A stretch of DNA of 64,000 nucleotides from the NCBI RefSeq assembly GCF_028640845.1, contig NC_080539.1, positions 366,935,233 through 366,999,232 of the forward strand, written 5' to 3'. Origin of the DNA: Ahaetulla prasina. Taxonomy: Eukaryota; Chordata; Lepidosauria; Squamata; Colubridae. Numbering within the stretch: position 1 is the first letter of the stretch; the number at the start of each line of letters is the position of its first letter. Made by a program: the position numbers and the translations under genes. A model generated the notes under the pieces. The model saw only the letters and a program-made list of their open reading frames with translations. It made no database searches and was not told where the DNA came from. This document shows, one piece after another, positions 1-11,476 of the stretch.

Positions 1-784
1 CACTCTAGCTGGGGAATTCTGGGAATTCTAATCCTTATTTTTTTTCACTTCATCTTCCACTCTATCTGCAGATTCTGGGGAACTTGGTTTATTCTTTCCA
101 GTGTTAAAAGCACTGAAAACCAGATCAGAGGATTGGGGGAAAATTAGCCACTTTAATCTAAGAACAGTTTTTTGGCAGCACCTTCAAAGAAACCCCCACA
201 GGAAGACTAAAATAGCAGCATTATGGAACAGCAGAGTCCACGCTACATATGTTCTCTTTTTGCCTGCTAAGAATAGTTCTGCTTTTTTACCTTTGCATCC
301 TCCAAACTTCATTAAAGGCAGCCCTATCTGGATCAGAGGGGAACACAAAATTAGATAAACCCCTCTCGTGAAATTCACTGCACCCCAATCCTGCCCGTTG
401 TTTTGTTGCTGTAACGTATTTGGGGGTGGGGGGGGAATCCATTTATGGAAACTATGTCCTAGATTTGATTTCATTTTCCTTTTGACGTAAGACGGCTAGA
501 AAACTTCTGCAAAATCCAGAAGGCTCCACTGAGGGCAAAGATCATGGCTATCTTTCTTTGGATTAGATAGATGAAGCTGTGGGAAGGGTGCTAAATACGA
601 AAAAAATACACTGATTTTTCATGGCTTAGCAAGAGGCAGGAATGAAGCTGAGAGAGAGTTGGACAGAAACAGAAAGACAGATGCTACCGCCACGGGTATT
701 TTGTCAATCTAAGGGACAAGCCCAGTCCACAAATTGGCCTGAGGTTTAACTCACAAGGCGATAACCCTGTGATGGAAAGAAACA
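1..784. other. Unassigned DNA, no gene seen
   Basis: I see no coding signal or recognisable repeat apart from a short ggggaattctggga fragment at the start that resembles the hAT hairpin family described below. The open frames here are short and low in conservation-like character. Confidence 0.5.
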
Positions 785-792
785 CCATAGAA

Positions 793-1258
793 CAAGGGTG
801 TCAAACTAAAGGCCTGGGGGCCGGTTCTGGCCCTCAAGGTGGATTGCGAGATATGGCCCGCGAGGCCGCTCTGAAAACAGCGAAGAATCACCGTGCGGTG
901 CTTCAGTCAGCGAAAACGGAGCACAGGAAGGCCATGGGCGGCCCTAGCAAGCTCTGTTTTCGCTGGCAGAGTTTTGCAGGAGGCTGTCGCAGCCGAAAAC
1001 GGAGTTCACGAGGACCGCGGGCAGCCCTCCCGAGCTCCATTTTCACTGGCAGAGGGTTGCAGGAGGCCATCGCAGCCGAAAACAGAGCTCGGGAGCCTGT
1101 TTTTGCTGGTAGAGGGCTTGGGCCGCCACAGGCACCCCCGACATGAGTGACATTGAGCTGGCCAAGCCTACCCTGGCCATGCCCACCCTGGCCCCCCAAG
1201 GTCAAACACAACCCTGATGTGGCCCTCATTGAGTTTGAAATTGAGTTTGACACCCTTG
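793..1258. mobile_element. Non-autonomous hAT element, 466 bp
   Basis: The ends are perfect 15-bp inverted repeats (CAAGGGTGTCAAACT at the left, its reverse complement at the right). The element is flanked by an exact 8-bp target duplication, ccatagaa, at 785-792 and 1259-1266. The interior is GC-rich with repeated cgaaaacggagctcgg-like segments in both orientations. An 8-bp duplication with CA(R)GG..TG ends is the hAT signature; no transposase is encoded. It landed beside the AATAG tail of the CR1 that follows. Confidence 0.9.
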
Positions 1259-1266
1259 CCATAGAA

Positions 1267-1999
1267 CATAGAATAGTAATAGAGTTGGAAGAGACCTTGG
1301 AGATCTTCCAGTCCAACCCGCTGCTCAAGCAGGAGACCCTATACCATTTCAGTCAAGTGGCTGTCCAGTGTCTTCTCTAAAAATCTCCAATGATGAAGCA
1401 CCCACAACCTCTGGAGGCAAGTCATTCTACTGATTAATTGTTCTAACTGTCAGGAAATTTCTCCTTAGTTCTAAATTGCTTATCTCCCTGATTAGTTTCC
1501 ATCCATTACTTCTTGTCTTGCCTTCAGGTACTTTGGAGAATAGCTTGACTCCCTCTTCTTTGTGGCAACCCCTGAGATATCGAAACACTGCTATCATGTC
1601 TCCCCTGGTCCTTCTTTTCATTAAACTAGGCATACACAATTCCACCAACCGTTCTTCATAAGTTTTAGCTTCTAGTCTCCTTTGTTGCTCTTCTCTGCAC
1701 TCTTTCTAGAGTCTCAACATCTTTTTAATACAGTATTGTAGTGATGAGAACTGGATTTCCTATAAAACCTTACTTTTTTCACCACTGAATTTCATTTTGT
1801 TAGATGAGGCCCAATGTTCAAGACTGTCAAGATCCTTCTGTATCTTAAGCCTATCTTCTGGAGTGTTGGCTATTCCTGCCAGCTTGGTGTAGTCTGCAAA
1901 TTTGATGACTTCTCCATCTATCCTCTCAACTAAATGATTGATGAAGATACTGAAGAGTACTGGGCCTAAGACAGAACCTTGGGTTACCCACTGCATACA
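1267..1999 (-). mobile_element. CR1 LINE fragment
   Basis: Reading on the minus strand, the 3' end (gttggactagaagacc-type motif) is at about 1290-1340 and the C-terminal ORF2 region follows to about 1750. After a deletion, the reverse-transcriptase core resumes (VLGPVLF..IFINHL, FAD-box region) at 1780-1990. The frame is broken and the FADD box is altered (FADYTKL). This is a dead, internally deleted copy. Confidence 0.88.
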
Positions 2000-2007
2000 G
2001 GTGATAA

Positions 2008-2290
2008 GCCACCTGGGAAAGCCAAGAGAAATCATCAAAACCATAAAAAAACTAAAGTTAGAATATTTTGGACATGTGATGCGACACCCAGAAAAATATG
2101 GCATACTTCATTTAACCCTCCAGGGAAAGGCTGAAGGCAAATGAGGTCCAGGCAGAAGGACAACTTCAAAATCTAAGGGACTGGTTTGGTCAAAACCCAG
2201 CAGCACTTTTTCGTGCGGCTGTTGGTAAAAATAGAATCTCCAACATGATTGCCAATGTCCGATGACAAATACACAAGAAGAAGAGAAGAA
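2008..2290 (+). mobile_element. LINE C-terminal remnant, RTE-like
   Basis: Translation gives a LEYFGHVMRHPEKY motif and, further on, a DWFGQNPAALFRAAV-type stretch, ending in a GAAGAA-rich tail. The YFGHVMR signature recalls the C-terminus of RTE/Bov-B type LINE proteins. The family name is tentative. It directly abuts the CR1 RT fragment. Confidence 0.55.
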
Positions 2291-2827
2291 GAAGCTATTC
2301 TATCTTCTCCTAAGTTTGCAGAATTCCTAATATATCACAAAGAGCCCTGAGAGTGCAGACCGATACAGCCTCAGGGCCTTTTCCACACTGAATGGCCCTG
2401 GAAAATCAGCTTCTTTCCTTGCACACCATCTTACAGCAATTGCATGTTACACCCTCTTGCCCTTTTCTTCACTGAAGTCCATGCCCAGCTGTGGGAGCAG
2501 GTGGGCCAGCTCAAAACAGCCAGAGCTCCAAATATTATATTTTCACGGGAGTGGCTGCCTTGTCAACCGTCCCATTGGCATATGCAGCAAAAGAAAGTCT
2601 ATTTTACCAAGAGTAGAACTTTACTGATCGATCCATACAGGGCACAGAAGACGCGAAGCTAGCTCTGAAGTTTTCGTGTGTAAAACAGCATAATTCACTT
2701 CTCCTTTTCCCCATTCGGGCCACCCTTTGTCCAGCAACCCAGCACATTCTTTTTTGTTTTGGGAAAACAGTCTGCACCTTTGGAAGGTCCCCATTGCACG
2801 GCCTTGAAGTCTCGGGATTTTTTCAGG
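2291..2827. other. Unassigned DNA
   Basis: No repeat family or gene is recognised. Open frames crossing it have no recognisable domains. Confidence 0.4.
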
Positions 2828-2835
2828 CTGCGAAC

Positions 2836-3102
2836 CAGAGGTTGGTTTCAGCAGGTTCTGACCAGTTCTGCAGAATCGGTAGCGGCAATTTTGAGTAGTT
2901 CGGAGAACCGGTAGTAAAAATTCTGACTGGCCCCGCCCCCATCTATTTTCTGCCTCCCAATTCCCAGCTGACTGGGAGGAAATGAGGATTTTGCAGTAAC
3001 TTTCCCCTGCCACGCCCACAAAGCCACACCCACCAAGCCATGCCACGCTCACTAAGCCACGCCCACAGAACCGGTAGTAAAAAAATTTGAAACCCACCAC
3101 TG
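2836..3102. mobile_element. hAT-type MITE, 267 bp (ACCGGTTC family)
   Basis: Ends are cagaggttgg.. and ..cccaccactg, with flanking 8-mers ctgcgaac (2828-2835) and ctgcgaat (3103-3110) that match at 7 of 8 positions. The interior holds actaccggttc motifs in both orientations and a run of ccacgcccac repeats. Relatives lie at 12182, 19342 and 59896. Confidence 0.85.
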
Positions 3103-3109
3103 CTGCGAA

Positions 3110-3530
3110 TGGCTTGGGTAGGGTGTTAGAATGTAAAAACCCAGGCAATAACACTCACATGAAGAAGTAAAGATTTGATTATTTTAAATATCAAGTCATA
3201 CACTGAAGCAGAAGTGGGCATTTTACAACACCTGGGTTACATCCAGCCCTTTGGTTGTTCCTATCCAGCCCGCGTAAATTGCTTTTATTTTTTCAATTTA
3301 CATAGGTGCGTGCGTGAATGCATGTATACACACATTCAAAGCCCACTTGAGTTGGCCCTCTACTATCGTTCCAGTTTTTCACGTGGCCCCTTGGAAAAAT
3401 AAATTGCCCACTCCTCTGCATTGAAGGAACATCCTCCTTGTATGCAGGATTTGGGGTAATTAGTTCAATTATCCCTTTGTAAAATAAACAAAAGAAGCAC
3501 CTTATGTATGGGAGCCCTGTAGAGCCATTT
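3110..3530. other. Unassigned DNA
   Basis: No gene or recognisable repeat family. Confidence 0.4.
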
Positions 3531-3536
3531 TGAGAT

Positions 3537-3870
3537 GTGTGGACCAACTCCCAGAATACCCCAGTCAGCAATCAAGAGTAGCAGCAATTTTCAACTATAG
3601 CCAGTTAGATCTGTGGACTTTAACTCCCAGAATACCCCAGTCAACAATCAAGAGTAGCAGCGTTTCTCAACTTAGGCAGTTTAAGATCTGTCGACTTCAA
3701 CTCCCAGAATACCCCAGCCAGAAATCAAGAGTAGCAGTAGTTTTCAACTGTAGCCAGTTTAAGATCTGTCGACTTCAACTCCCAGAATGCCTCAGTCAGC
3801 AAAACTGACTGAGGTATTCTGGGAGTTGAAATCCACAGATCTTGAAATTGGCTAAGCTTGAGAAACGCTG
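3537..3870. repeat. Tandem array of hAT-hairpin fragments, ~76-bp unit
   Basis: The phrase 'tgtggacttcaactcccagaa' (one form per unit) recurs with starts at about 3537, 3612, 3689 and 3767, giving a period of 75-78 bp. The last unit ends in an inverted copy (tctgggagttgaaatccac) and the element's gagaaacgctg end. A single MITE appears to have expanded its left half in tandem. Confidence 0.8.
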
Positions 3871-4048
3871 GTAGAGCCTCTCGATGGGATGACCAGGCTG
3901 ATATTTACTGCATGCATATTTGCCCAGGGGTGTCTACAAAGAACGGTAAAAAAAAGGCAAGATGGTGGCTGCGACTGAAGCTCCAACCACTTTTATATGT
4001 GACCCTTCCGCTTACTTGAACACGGCAAAAAGGGTCATTCTCTTAAGT

Positions 4049-4183
4049 CAGGGGTCTCCAACCTTGGCAACTTTAAGACTTGTGGACTACAGCTCCCAGA
4101 GTTCCTCAGCCAGCTTTGCTGGCTGAGGAACTCTGGGAACTATAGTCCACAAGTCTTAAAGTTGCCAAGGTTGGAGACCCCTG
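4049..4183. mobile_element. Palindromic hAT-type MITE, 135 bp
   Basis: The ends caggggtctccaacc and ggttggagacccctg are inverted repeats and the whole element folds on itself with a loop of about 3 bases at gccagctttgctggc. Siblings at 14110 and 51589 have exact 8-bp target duplications and the copy at 21656 has one matching at 7 of 8 positions, so hAT membership is inferred from those. Confidence 0.85.
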
Positions 4184-4250
4184 GTCTGAAGGAAACCATG
4201 TTCCTCAAGAAAAAAGCCCACCTGAGGTGATTCAAAGTCATGGGATAATA

Positions 4251-4362
4251 CAGGTAGTCCTCGGGTTAATGGCCACAATTGAGCCCAAATTATCATGCAT
4301 GGCTGAGGAATTCTGGGAGTTGAAGTCCACAAGTCTTAAAGTTGCCAAGTTTGGACACCCCT
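4251..4362 (+). mobile_element. Fragment of Tigger-like MITE joined to half a hAT hairpin
   Basis: The first 50 bp (TA then caggtagtcctcgg) is the left end of the ~395-bp TA-target MITE family; the remainder is the right arm of the hairpin MITE ending in acacccctg. Plus orientation of the Tigger-like family here and below means the end beginning caggtagtcc..cacaattgagccc is on the left. Confidence 0.7.
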
Positions 4363-4369
4363 GACTTAA

Positions 4370-4959
4370 GTGTTTTATCTATCTGCGTTGGGGGTTGAGA
4401 TTGGGGATTTAATGTGAGATTTCAACGCTCTCTTCCCTAACTACAGGGATGAACCCCCAAAGCTTTCCCGGCTATTGTGATTTTTAAGGGGATGCCCAAA
4501 AGGAAGAATTTGAAGTCCACTGAGAGTAATCATAGCCCTGGTCATTGAGCTTAATTTTAATTGAAATTAAATGAAACTAAATTGATGGTGTATAAAAGAA
4601 GAGGTGGGGCTTCAGTTGACTTTTTGACCTCCCACTCCCATTCTTCTACCACCCTGAAGATGATAATCGAGTCATGATTTTTTTCAAGGTTAATGAGGAT
4701 TAATTCGTCCCCAACATTTGTAGAACTCTGCCTCCCTGAAATTTCAGATTAGTTTCCCCTGCCTGAAGCGGATGAGTTTATCAAGGACTGTTCAAAAAGC
4801 TGAACCGAAGCTGGAAATTTTGGAACTACCAGAACAAAAAATAAACAAAGAAACACAAACCCAAGCAGCTGCACGTATTTCAAAAATATTTAAAATTGTA
4901 TTTCTTTTGCATGGGGGCTGCTTCAGCACAAACTCCACCTGCCACGGCTAGCAGTACAG
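4370..4959. other. Unassigned DNA
   Basis: AT-rich, no recognisable coding region or repeat family. Confidence 0.4.
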
Positions 4960-4961
4960 TA

Positions 4962-5356
4962 GAGGTAGTTCTTGACTTACGACCATTCAGTGGCCGTTCA
5001 AAGTTAGCCACAGCACTGTAAAAAGTGACTTATATGACCGCTTTTCACACTTAACTACCGTTGCAGCTTCCCTGTGGTCACGAGATCAAAATTTAAACGC
5101 CTGGCAACTGGCTCATATTTATGACGGTTGCAGTGGCCCGGAGGGGTCATGTGATCAACATTTGTAACCTTCCGACAAGCAAAGTCAATGGGGAAGCCGG
5201 ATTCACTTAACAACCCTGTTACCAACTGAACTGCAGGGATTCACTCAACAACAGTGCCTGAAAGGTTGTGAAATCAGCAAACTCACTTAGTTGTCTCTGC
5301 TTAACCAAACAGAAATTTGAGGCTCAATTGTGTGATTGTAAATCAAGGACTACCTG
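4962..5356 (-). mobile_element. Tigger-like (Tc/mariner) MITE, 395 bp
   Basis: Ends are gaggtagttcttgac and aaggactacctg, with TA on both sides (4960-4961, 5357-5358). It is full length for the family. TA target duplication and the inverted CAGGTAGTCCTYGAC ends support the Tc/mariner superfamily; the Tigger label is by resemblance only. Confidence 0.85.
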
Positions 5357-6830
5357 TATATGTTTCCAGGAAATATAATTTAGAGTCGAACTCTGCAGGT
5401 GGAAGCCAGAGAGAGGGAGAAATCCTATACCTCTCTCTTTCTTTTCTTGAGCAGGAAAAAAATAATAATAATCACCGTTGTTTTAGAAGATCATTTATTT
5501 TGGGGCTTCTGTGACCCTCCTTTTTTTTTTTTCCACTTGTAAAGCCTCCTACAGCATCACAAGGCACCAAAGAGATTTAAATGCCCAGTCTCACCTGCCC
5601 AGCTCCGGTCCCATAAGATAGAAATCCTGCAAAGCCGATTGTCTCCGGGATCCTTCAATCCAATATTCCTCCTCCAGAGGTTTAGAAGTGAGCATTCTGG
5701 AACCGGAGAAGAAAGCTTTGCTTGTGCTTTCTTGTGCTTTCTTTCTTTTTTCCTCCCACCTCTTCTTCTTCTTCCTCCTCCTCCTCCTCTGATTACATTG
5801 CAGATGGAGAAATTAAAAGAGAGAGAGAGAGGGAGAGGGAGAGAGAAGGGGGCGGAGTGGGGAGGGCTTTTTGGAGAAGCAATTTCGAGGATTATCCAGG
5901 AGGATTCACAATAGCATTGTCCAAATTTTCTTCTGGCTAAGAATGCAAGGTGGGTGCAGATTAATCGGCAGCTTCACGCTGGAGATGCTGGCATCTTCGT
6001 AGCCCCCATGTCCCCTCTCAGCCTCCTTAAAAAGGGGATTTTAAAATCCTCAGGGGTAAGGATGAGCCCTTGCAGGTGAAGATGGCACCAGTCCCTCTCC
6101 AGATGTTCACCTATCTTTTCTTTTTTAAAATTTCTCAGCAAATAGGTTCCTCCTGCCTCCTTTTGACACTTGGGGCTGCCTTGGAAAACCAATCCTACAG
6201 AGTAGGTCAACTTTCCACCTGCTTCTGTAGAGCCATAATCCACTGCCTTTCCAACACAGTCTTCCTGATGGGAGGGATGGGAGTTATTTCAAGGGAGGTT
6301 CGCCCCAACAGAAAAATCTATCTATCTATCTATCCTTCCTTCCTTCCTTCCTTCCTTCCTTCCCTCTTTCAGTCCTTGCAGGAAGATGCTGCAAGTGGAG
6401 AGCTTCGGTGAGAAGTTGGGGATCGTCAGCTCCACTCGGAGGATTCTGTTCGCTCGGCTGCAGCTCAAGAGTAAATCCTTTAAAGTGACAATCGTAGATC
6501 TCTGAATCAGAAGGATTAGCAGATGCATCGGGGCTCCGATGCAAGGAAGGTTGGGCCGTCAAAAGAAGTTTCCCCGGTCATAGCTCAGAATCTTTCCCCC
6601 GGGAGGTTCCTCCATTCTGCTGGGTGATGCTCTGGCGGTGCAGGCAGCACCACGCCCGACACAGATAAGATCCCATGACCTCTATTGAGGAAAAGGGTGG
6701 CTTTTCTGCTCCGCCTTGGAAATCCAGCTCTCTCCTGCCCCCTAACGGATCCTGCGTTTAATTTCACGGACGAAGGACCGGTGGCAGGAATTGAGCGTAC
6801 AGGACTGTATGTCTGTAGACTAGTTAGTGT
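5357..6830. other. Unassigned DNA with simple repeats
   Basis: Contains a polypyrimidine run with (CCT)n at about 5755-5790, a GA-rich tract at about 5818-5850 and (TCTA)n(TTCC)n at about 6317-6364. Otherwise it looks like single-copy DNA. No frame here resembles a known protein; a 39-codon frame starting at 6387 is open but unrecognised. Confidence 0.45.
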
Positions 6831-6835
6831 AACAA

Positions 6836-7761
6836 AACAGAACAGAACAGAATAGAGAAAATGGGATGGGATGGGATGGGATGGGATGGGATGGAATAGA
6901 ATAGAATAGAATAGAATAGAATAGAATAGAATAGAATAGAATAGAATAGAATAGAATAGAACAAAGAAAATGGGATGGGATGGGATGGGATGGGATGGGA
7001 TGGGATGGAATAGAATAGAATAGAATAGAATAGAATAGAATAGAATAGAATAGAATAGAATAGAATAGAATAGAACAAAGAAAATGGGATGAGATGGGAT
7101 GGGATGGAATGGAATAGAATAGAATAGAATAGAATAGAATAGAATAGAATAGAATAGAATAGAATAGAATAGAATAGAGAAAATGGGATGGGATGGGATG
7201 CAATGGGATGGGATGGGATGGAACAGAATAGAATAGGAGAAAATGGGATGGGGTGGAATGGAATAGAATAGAATAGAATAGAACAAAGAAAATGGGATGA
7301 GATGGGATGGGATGGGATGGGATGGGATGGAATGGAATAGAATAGAATAGAATAGAATAGAATAGAATAGAATAGAATAGAATAGAATAGAATAGAATAG
7401 AATAGAATAGAGAAAATGGGATGGGATGGGATGCAATGGGATGGGATGGGATGGAACAGAATAGAATAGGAGAAAATGGGATGGGGTGGAATGGAATAGA
7501 ATAGAATAGAATAGAATAGAATAGAATAGAATAGAATAGAATAGAATAGAATAGAATAGAATAGAATAGAATAGAATAGAATAGAATAGAATAGAGAAAA
7601 TGGTATGTATGGTATGTTATGTTATGTTATGTTATGTTATGTTATGTTATGTTATGGTATGGGATGGAATAGAATAGAATAGAATAGAATAGAATAGAAT
7701 AGAATAGAATAGAATAGAATAGAATAGAATAGAATAGAATAGAATAGAATAGAATAGAATA
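6836..7761. repeat. ATAGA/ATGGG satellite-like array, ~930 bp
   Basis: Blocks of (ATAGA)n alternate with blocks of (ATGGG)n, separated by recurring gagaaaatggg or caaagaaaatggg linkers. A composite block starting at about 7176 reappears almost unchanged at about 7409, so there is higher-order duplication of roughly 230 bp. A (TTATG)n patch lies at about 7605-7660. A long open frame on the minus strand here (283 codons, Ser/Ile/Pro/His-rich pentamer repeat) is a by-product of the 5-bp period. Confidence 0.95.
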
Positions 7762-7762
7762 A

Positions 7763-8010
7763 GAAGCAATGGGTGGAAACTAATCAAGGAGAGATTCAAC
7801 CTAGAACTAAGAAGAAATTTCCTGACAGTGAGAACAATTAATTAGTGGAAAGCCTTGCCTCCAGAAGTTATGGGTGCTCCATCACTGGAGATTTTTAAGA
7901 AGAGATTGGACAGCCATTTAACTGAAATGCTATAGAGTCTCCTGCTTGAGCAAGGGGTTGGACTAGAAGACCTCGAAGGTCCTTTCCCTCAGATGGCCCC
8001 ATTTACTATA
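7763..8010 (+). mobile_element. CR1 LINE 3' end
   Basis: Encodes the C-terminal CR1 stretch (NGWKLI.., degraded) and ends with gttggactagaagacctcg and the usual ggtcc-type terminus. Its 5' truncation point coincides with the end of the ATAGA array. Confidence 0.85.
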
Positions 8011-8261
8011 AACTTTAAACTTTATAAAATCCTTTGAAGTGTCAGCATAAGGAGGAAAATATAACATTGATGCCAGCATATCTAGGATAACATCAGTCTG
8101 TTTCTACCTCTGGGCTGGGAATGACACAAAAGCAACGTCATGGAGACATCGCTGACAAAGGAGGCTCCCTTTTAAGCATTTTCTGCCAGTTTTTTATAAG
8201 TAGACAAAATGCATCAGAGGACATTTCCATTATGGTGGGGGGGAGGGATTCAAAAGAATAG

Positions 8262-8528
8262 GTGCCTGAAAAGTGTGTTCTAGTCCCACTTTAGGGACAA
8301 AAGATGGCTGGGTGACATCGATCCAATCATCAGGATTCTGTGAGTTCTAGTCCCGCCTTAGGCATGAAAGATGACTGGGTGACTTTGAGCCAATCCCGCT
8401 CTTTCAGCCCAACCCACCTCGCAGGGAGGTTGTTGTGGGGAAAATAGGAGAAGAAAGAGTATTAATTATTATCACTGCCTTGAGAGTTATTTACAATAGT
8501 AACAAAGGTTAAATATACATAAATAAAT
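8262..8528 (+). mobile_element. tRNA-derived SINE remnant (MIR/CORE-like 3' part)
   Basis: Contains a twice-repeated gtgttctagtccc-like box B region, then tgactgggtgactttgagcc, cccaacccacctcgcaggg and an A/T-rich tail with aaataaataaa. The same order appears on the minus strand at 44980-45243. The family name is tentative. Confidence 0.6.
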
Positions 8529-8689
8529 AAAACACTTGAACAAAAATGTATTTTACTGGGGGAAGTTGTGAACAATACTGCACCTCTGAAATAAGACTAT
8601 ACAAAACAAGATGATCCAGCCACAGAAATGGGACTAAGAAATAGGATCCTGAACCGTTTCCTATTCTGGTGAGTAAATTTCTGGATTTG

Positions 8690-8735
8690 ATGGGGTGGGG
8701 GTGGGGAATGATCTCCCCACCCCCACCCCATTCCA
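8690..8735. repeat. Short palindrome
   Basis: tggggtgggggtgggga faces its reverse complement across a few bases (atgatc), giving a stable hairpin of about 17-bp arms. Confidence 0.7.
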
Positions 8736-8867
8736 GAAACCTTTGGATTGGCACATGATGAAGGATATTCACACTGTTCCATTGTCAAATTGCCTTATTT
8801 TTTCTCATCTCTGCTATTAAGAAAAATGCAATACTCATTCTTCTATGTAGTTTTTAAACATTCTCAA

Positions 8868-10105
8868 GCTTGGGTTTGTCAAAAACAGATCATGCCAGAC
8901 TAATCTCATTGCATTCTTTGACAAAGTGACAAAATTAGTGGACCAGAAGAATGCTGTCGATATAATTTACTTGGACTTCAATAAAGCATTTGATAAAGTA
9001 GACCATAACCTACTACTAGATAAAGTAGAAAAATGTGGGTTAGACAGCATCACCACCAGATGGATTTGTAACTGGCTGACCAACCGCACTCAATGTGTAG
9101 TCCTCAATGGAACTACATCCACATGGAGGGAAGTATGCAGTGGAGTACCCCAAGGCTCTGTTTTAGGCCCAGTACTCTTCAACATCTTCATCAATGACTT
9201 GGACGAGGGGATAGATGGGGAACTCATCAAATTTGCAGATGACACCAAGCTGGCAGGAATAGCCAACACTCCAGAAGATAGGCTCAGGATACAGAAGGAT
9301 CTTGACAGACTTGAACATTGGGTGCTATCTAACAAAATGAAATTCAACAGTGAAAAAAGTAAGGTTCTACATTTAGACAAAAAAAACAAAATGCACAGGT
9401 ACCGGATATGTGGTACCTTGCTCAATAGTAGTAACTGGGAGAGAGATCTTGGAGTCCTAGTGGACAACCATTTAGATATGAGCCAGCAGTGTGCAGCAGC
9501 TGCCAAAAAAGCCAACACAGTTCTGGGCTGCATAAACAGAGGGATTGAATCAAGATCACGTGAAGTGTTAATATTACTTTATAAGCCTTGGTAAGGCCAC
9601 ACTTGGAATACTTCATTCAGTTTTGGTCGCCACGATGTAAAAAAGATATTGACTCTAGAAAGAGTGCAGAGAAGAGCAACAAAGATGATTAGGGAACTGG
9701 AGACTAAAACATATGAAGAACGGTTGCAGGAACTGGGTATGTCTAGTTTAATGAAAAGAAGGACTAGGGGAGACATGATAGCAATGTTCCAATATCACAG
9801 GGGCTGCCACAAAGAAGAGGGAGTCAAGCTATTCTCCAAAGCACCTGAGGGCAGAACAAGAAGTAATAGGTGGAAACTAATTAGGAGAGAAGCAACTAAG
9901 GAGAAATTTCCTGACAGTTAGAACAATCAATAAGTGGAACAACTTGCCTCCAGAAGTTGTGAATGCTCCAACACTCGAAATTTTTAAGAAAATGTTGGAT
10001 AGCCATTTGTCTGAAATGGTGTAGGGTTTCCTGCCTGGGCAGGGGGTTGGACTAGAAGACCTCCAAGGTCCCTTCCAGCTCTGTTATTATGTTATGTTAT
10101 TATGA
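8868..10105 (+). mobile_element. CR1 LINE, 3' 1.2 kb with RT domain
   Basis: An open frame of 222 codons at 8926-9594 covers the reverse-transcriptase palm: YLDFNKAFDKVDH near residues 15-27, GVPQGSVLGPVLFNIFINDL at about 73-92 and the catalytic FADD box at about 103-106. A base is missing at about 9587 (tataagcc for tataatgcc) and two or more further deletions (about 9650 and 9900) break the frame. The C-terminal region continues to about 10010, then the CR1 3' end with ggttggactagaagacc. It is 5' truncated, lacks the endonuclease and cannot be active. Confidence 0.95.
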
Positions 10106-10272
10106 TGTACAAGCAGTATGAATCTGATTTCAGGTCTGGAAAAACTAGACAGCAAGCAAAGTCAGAAGGGCTTTGGTCTAAACATGGAATCTCAGCTTCA
10201 ATAAAAACCTTGAAAACCTCAGCCTCATCCAGTATGGCTCTCAGGTAGCTGGGTGAGGGGGCATGAGAGGGA

Positions 10273-10350
10273 AGAAGGAAGGAAGGAAGGAAGGAAGGAA
10301 GGAAGGAAGGAAGGAAGGAAGGAAGGAAGGAAGGAAGGAAGGAAGGAAGG
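10273..10350. repeat. (GGAA)n microsatellite
   Basis: About 19 copies of GGAA in near-perfect tandem. Confidence 0.97.
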
Positions 10351-10359
10351 ACAGATGAA

Positions 10360-10950
10360 TGAAGAGATTGGTGACTAGATAAGAGATAGAGAGACAGACA
10401 AGATTGGTGGATTAATGATGTGAGAAGATGGGTAGTTAAGAATGGATGGATGGATGGATGGATAGAAATAGGAAAAGAGGATAGGCAGATTGATGAATTG
10501 ATGGACAGATGAGTGAAAAGATGGGTGAATAGATAGGATAGATGGATGGATGGATGGATGGATGAAAAGACAGATGAATGAAGAGATGGGTGACTAGATA
10601 AGAGATAGATATAGACAGATGGAGAGAGGGTTGGTGGAATAATGATGTGAGAAGAATGGATGGATGGAAGAAGGATGTATGTATGTATGGATAGAGGGAT
10701 AGAAATAGAGAAAGAGGATAGGCAGGTTGATGAATGGATGGATGGTTGAGTGAAAAGATGGGTGAATTTAGATAAATTAGATGGATGGATGGATGGATGG
10801 ATTAATTAATGGATGGAGAGGTGAGTGAATAAGGTAGATGATGGATGGATGGATGGATGGAGAGGATGGGCATATTGATGAATGGATGTTTGGACAGATG
10901 GGTGGAGAGAGAGAGGGAGGGAGAGGGAGAGGGAGAGAGAGAGAGATGCT
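10360..10950. repeat. Degenerate GATG/GGAT repeat region
   Basis: Patches of (GATG)n and (GGAT)n separated by imperfect longer units such as gagtgaaaagatgggtga, which recurs at about 10512 and 10747. It ends in a GA-rich tract. Confidence 0.9.
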
Positions 10951-11100
10951 GCCTTTAAAGGGATATCTGGTGTAATGGACTACACTGAAGCAGCAAATTC
11001 CTAGGAAGCACAATTCGGAAAGGGGTCAAGACAAGAGGCAGCGTAGCCTTCAACTGCCTAGAAATCAGAGGAAAAGAATTAGGTTAGCTTCTCCCTAGAC

Positions 11101-11454
11101 CAGTGATGGTGAACCTTGTAGACACTGAGTGCCCAAACTGCATGCATCTGCATGCCCAAATGGAAAGGTGTGGGCGAATGCTTGGACATGCGTGAACACA
11201 CGCATGCACGGGCACATGCGCAGCAGAGACCCAAAGACCAGCTGGCCGGCGGGAGGCAGGGCATGCCAACACCGGCAGCGCTGCAAGAGGTAAGATCTTT
11301 TTCTTTCATGAGCTTCTGTTTTGTCATTTGCAGGGAAACAGAAGCTCACGAAAGAAACGCCACGGAGATCTGAGCTGGGGCGACGGCATGCATGCCAGCA
11401 GAGAGGGCTCTGCCTGCCACCTCTGGCACGCATGCCATAGGTTCACCATCATGG
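11101..11454. mobile_element. Non-autonomous hAT element, 354 bp
   Basis: Left end cagtgatggtgaacct, right end aggttcaccatcatgg. Exact 8-bp target duplication ccctagac at 11093-11100 and 11455-11462. The last four bases of the right end differ from the left-end complement. The interior contains CA/TG-rich (catgcgtg-like) repeats and an inverted cagaagctca pair. Confidence 0.9.
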
Positions 11455-11476
11455 CCCTAGACTCTATATTCACTAG

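Noticed and set aside
6585..7436. 283-codon open frame on the minus strand
   Set aside because: It is the translation of a pentamer satellite: a 5-bp period without stop codons in that frame gives long Ser/Ile/Leu/Pro/His repeats.
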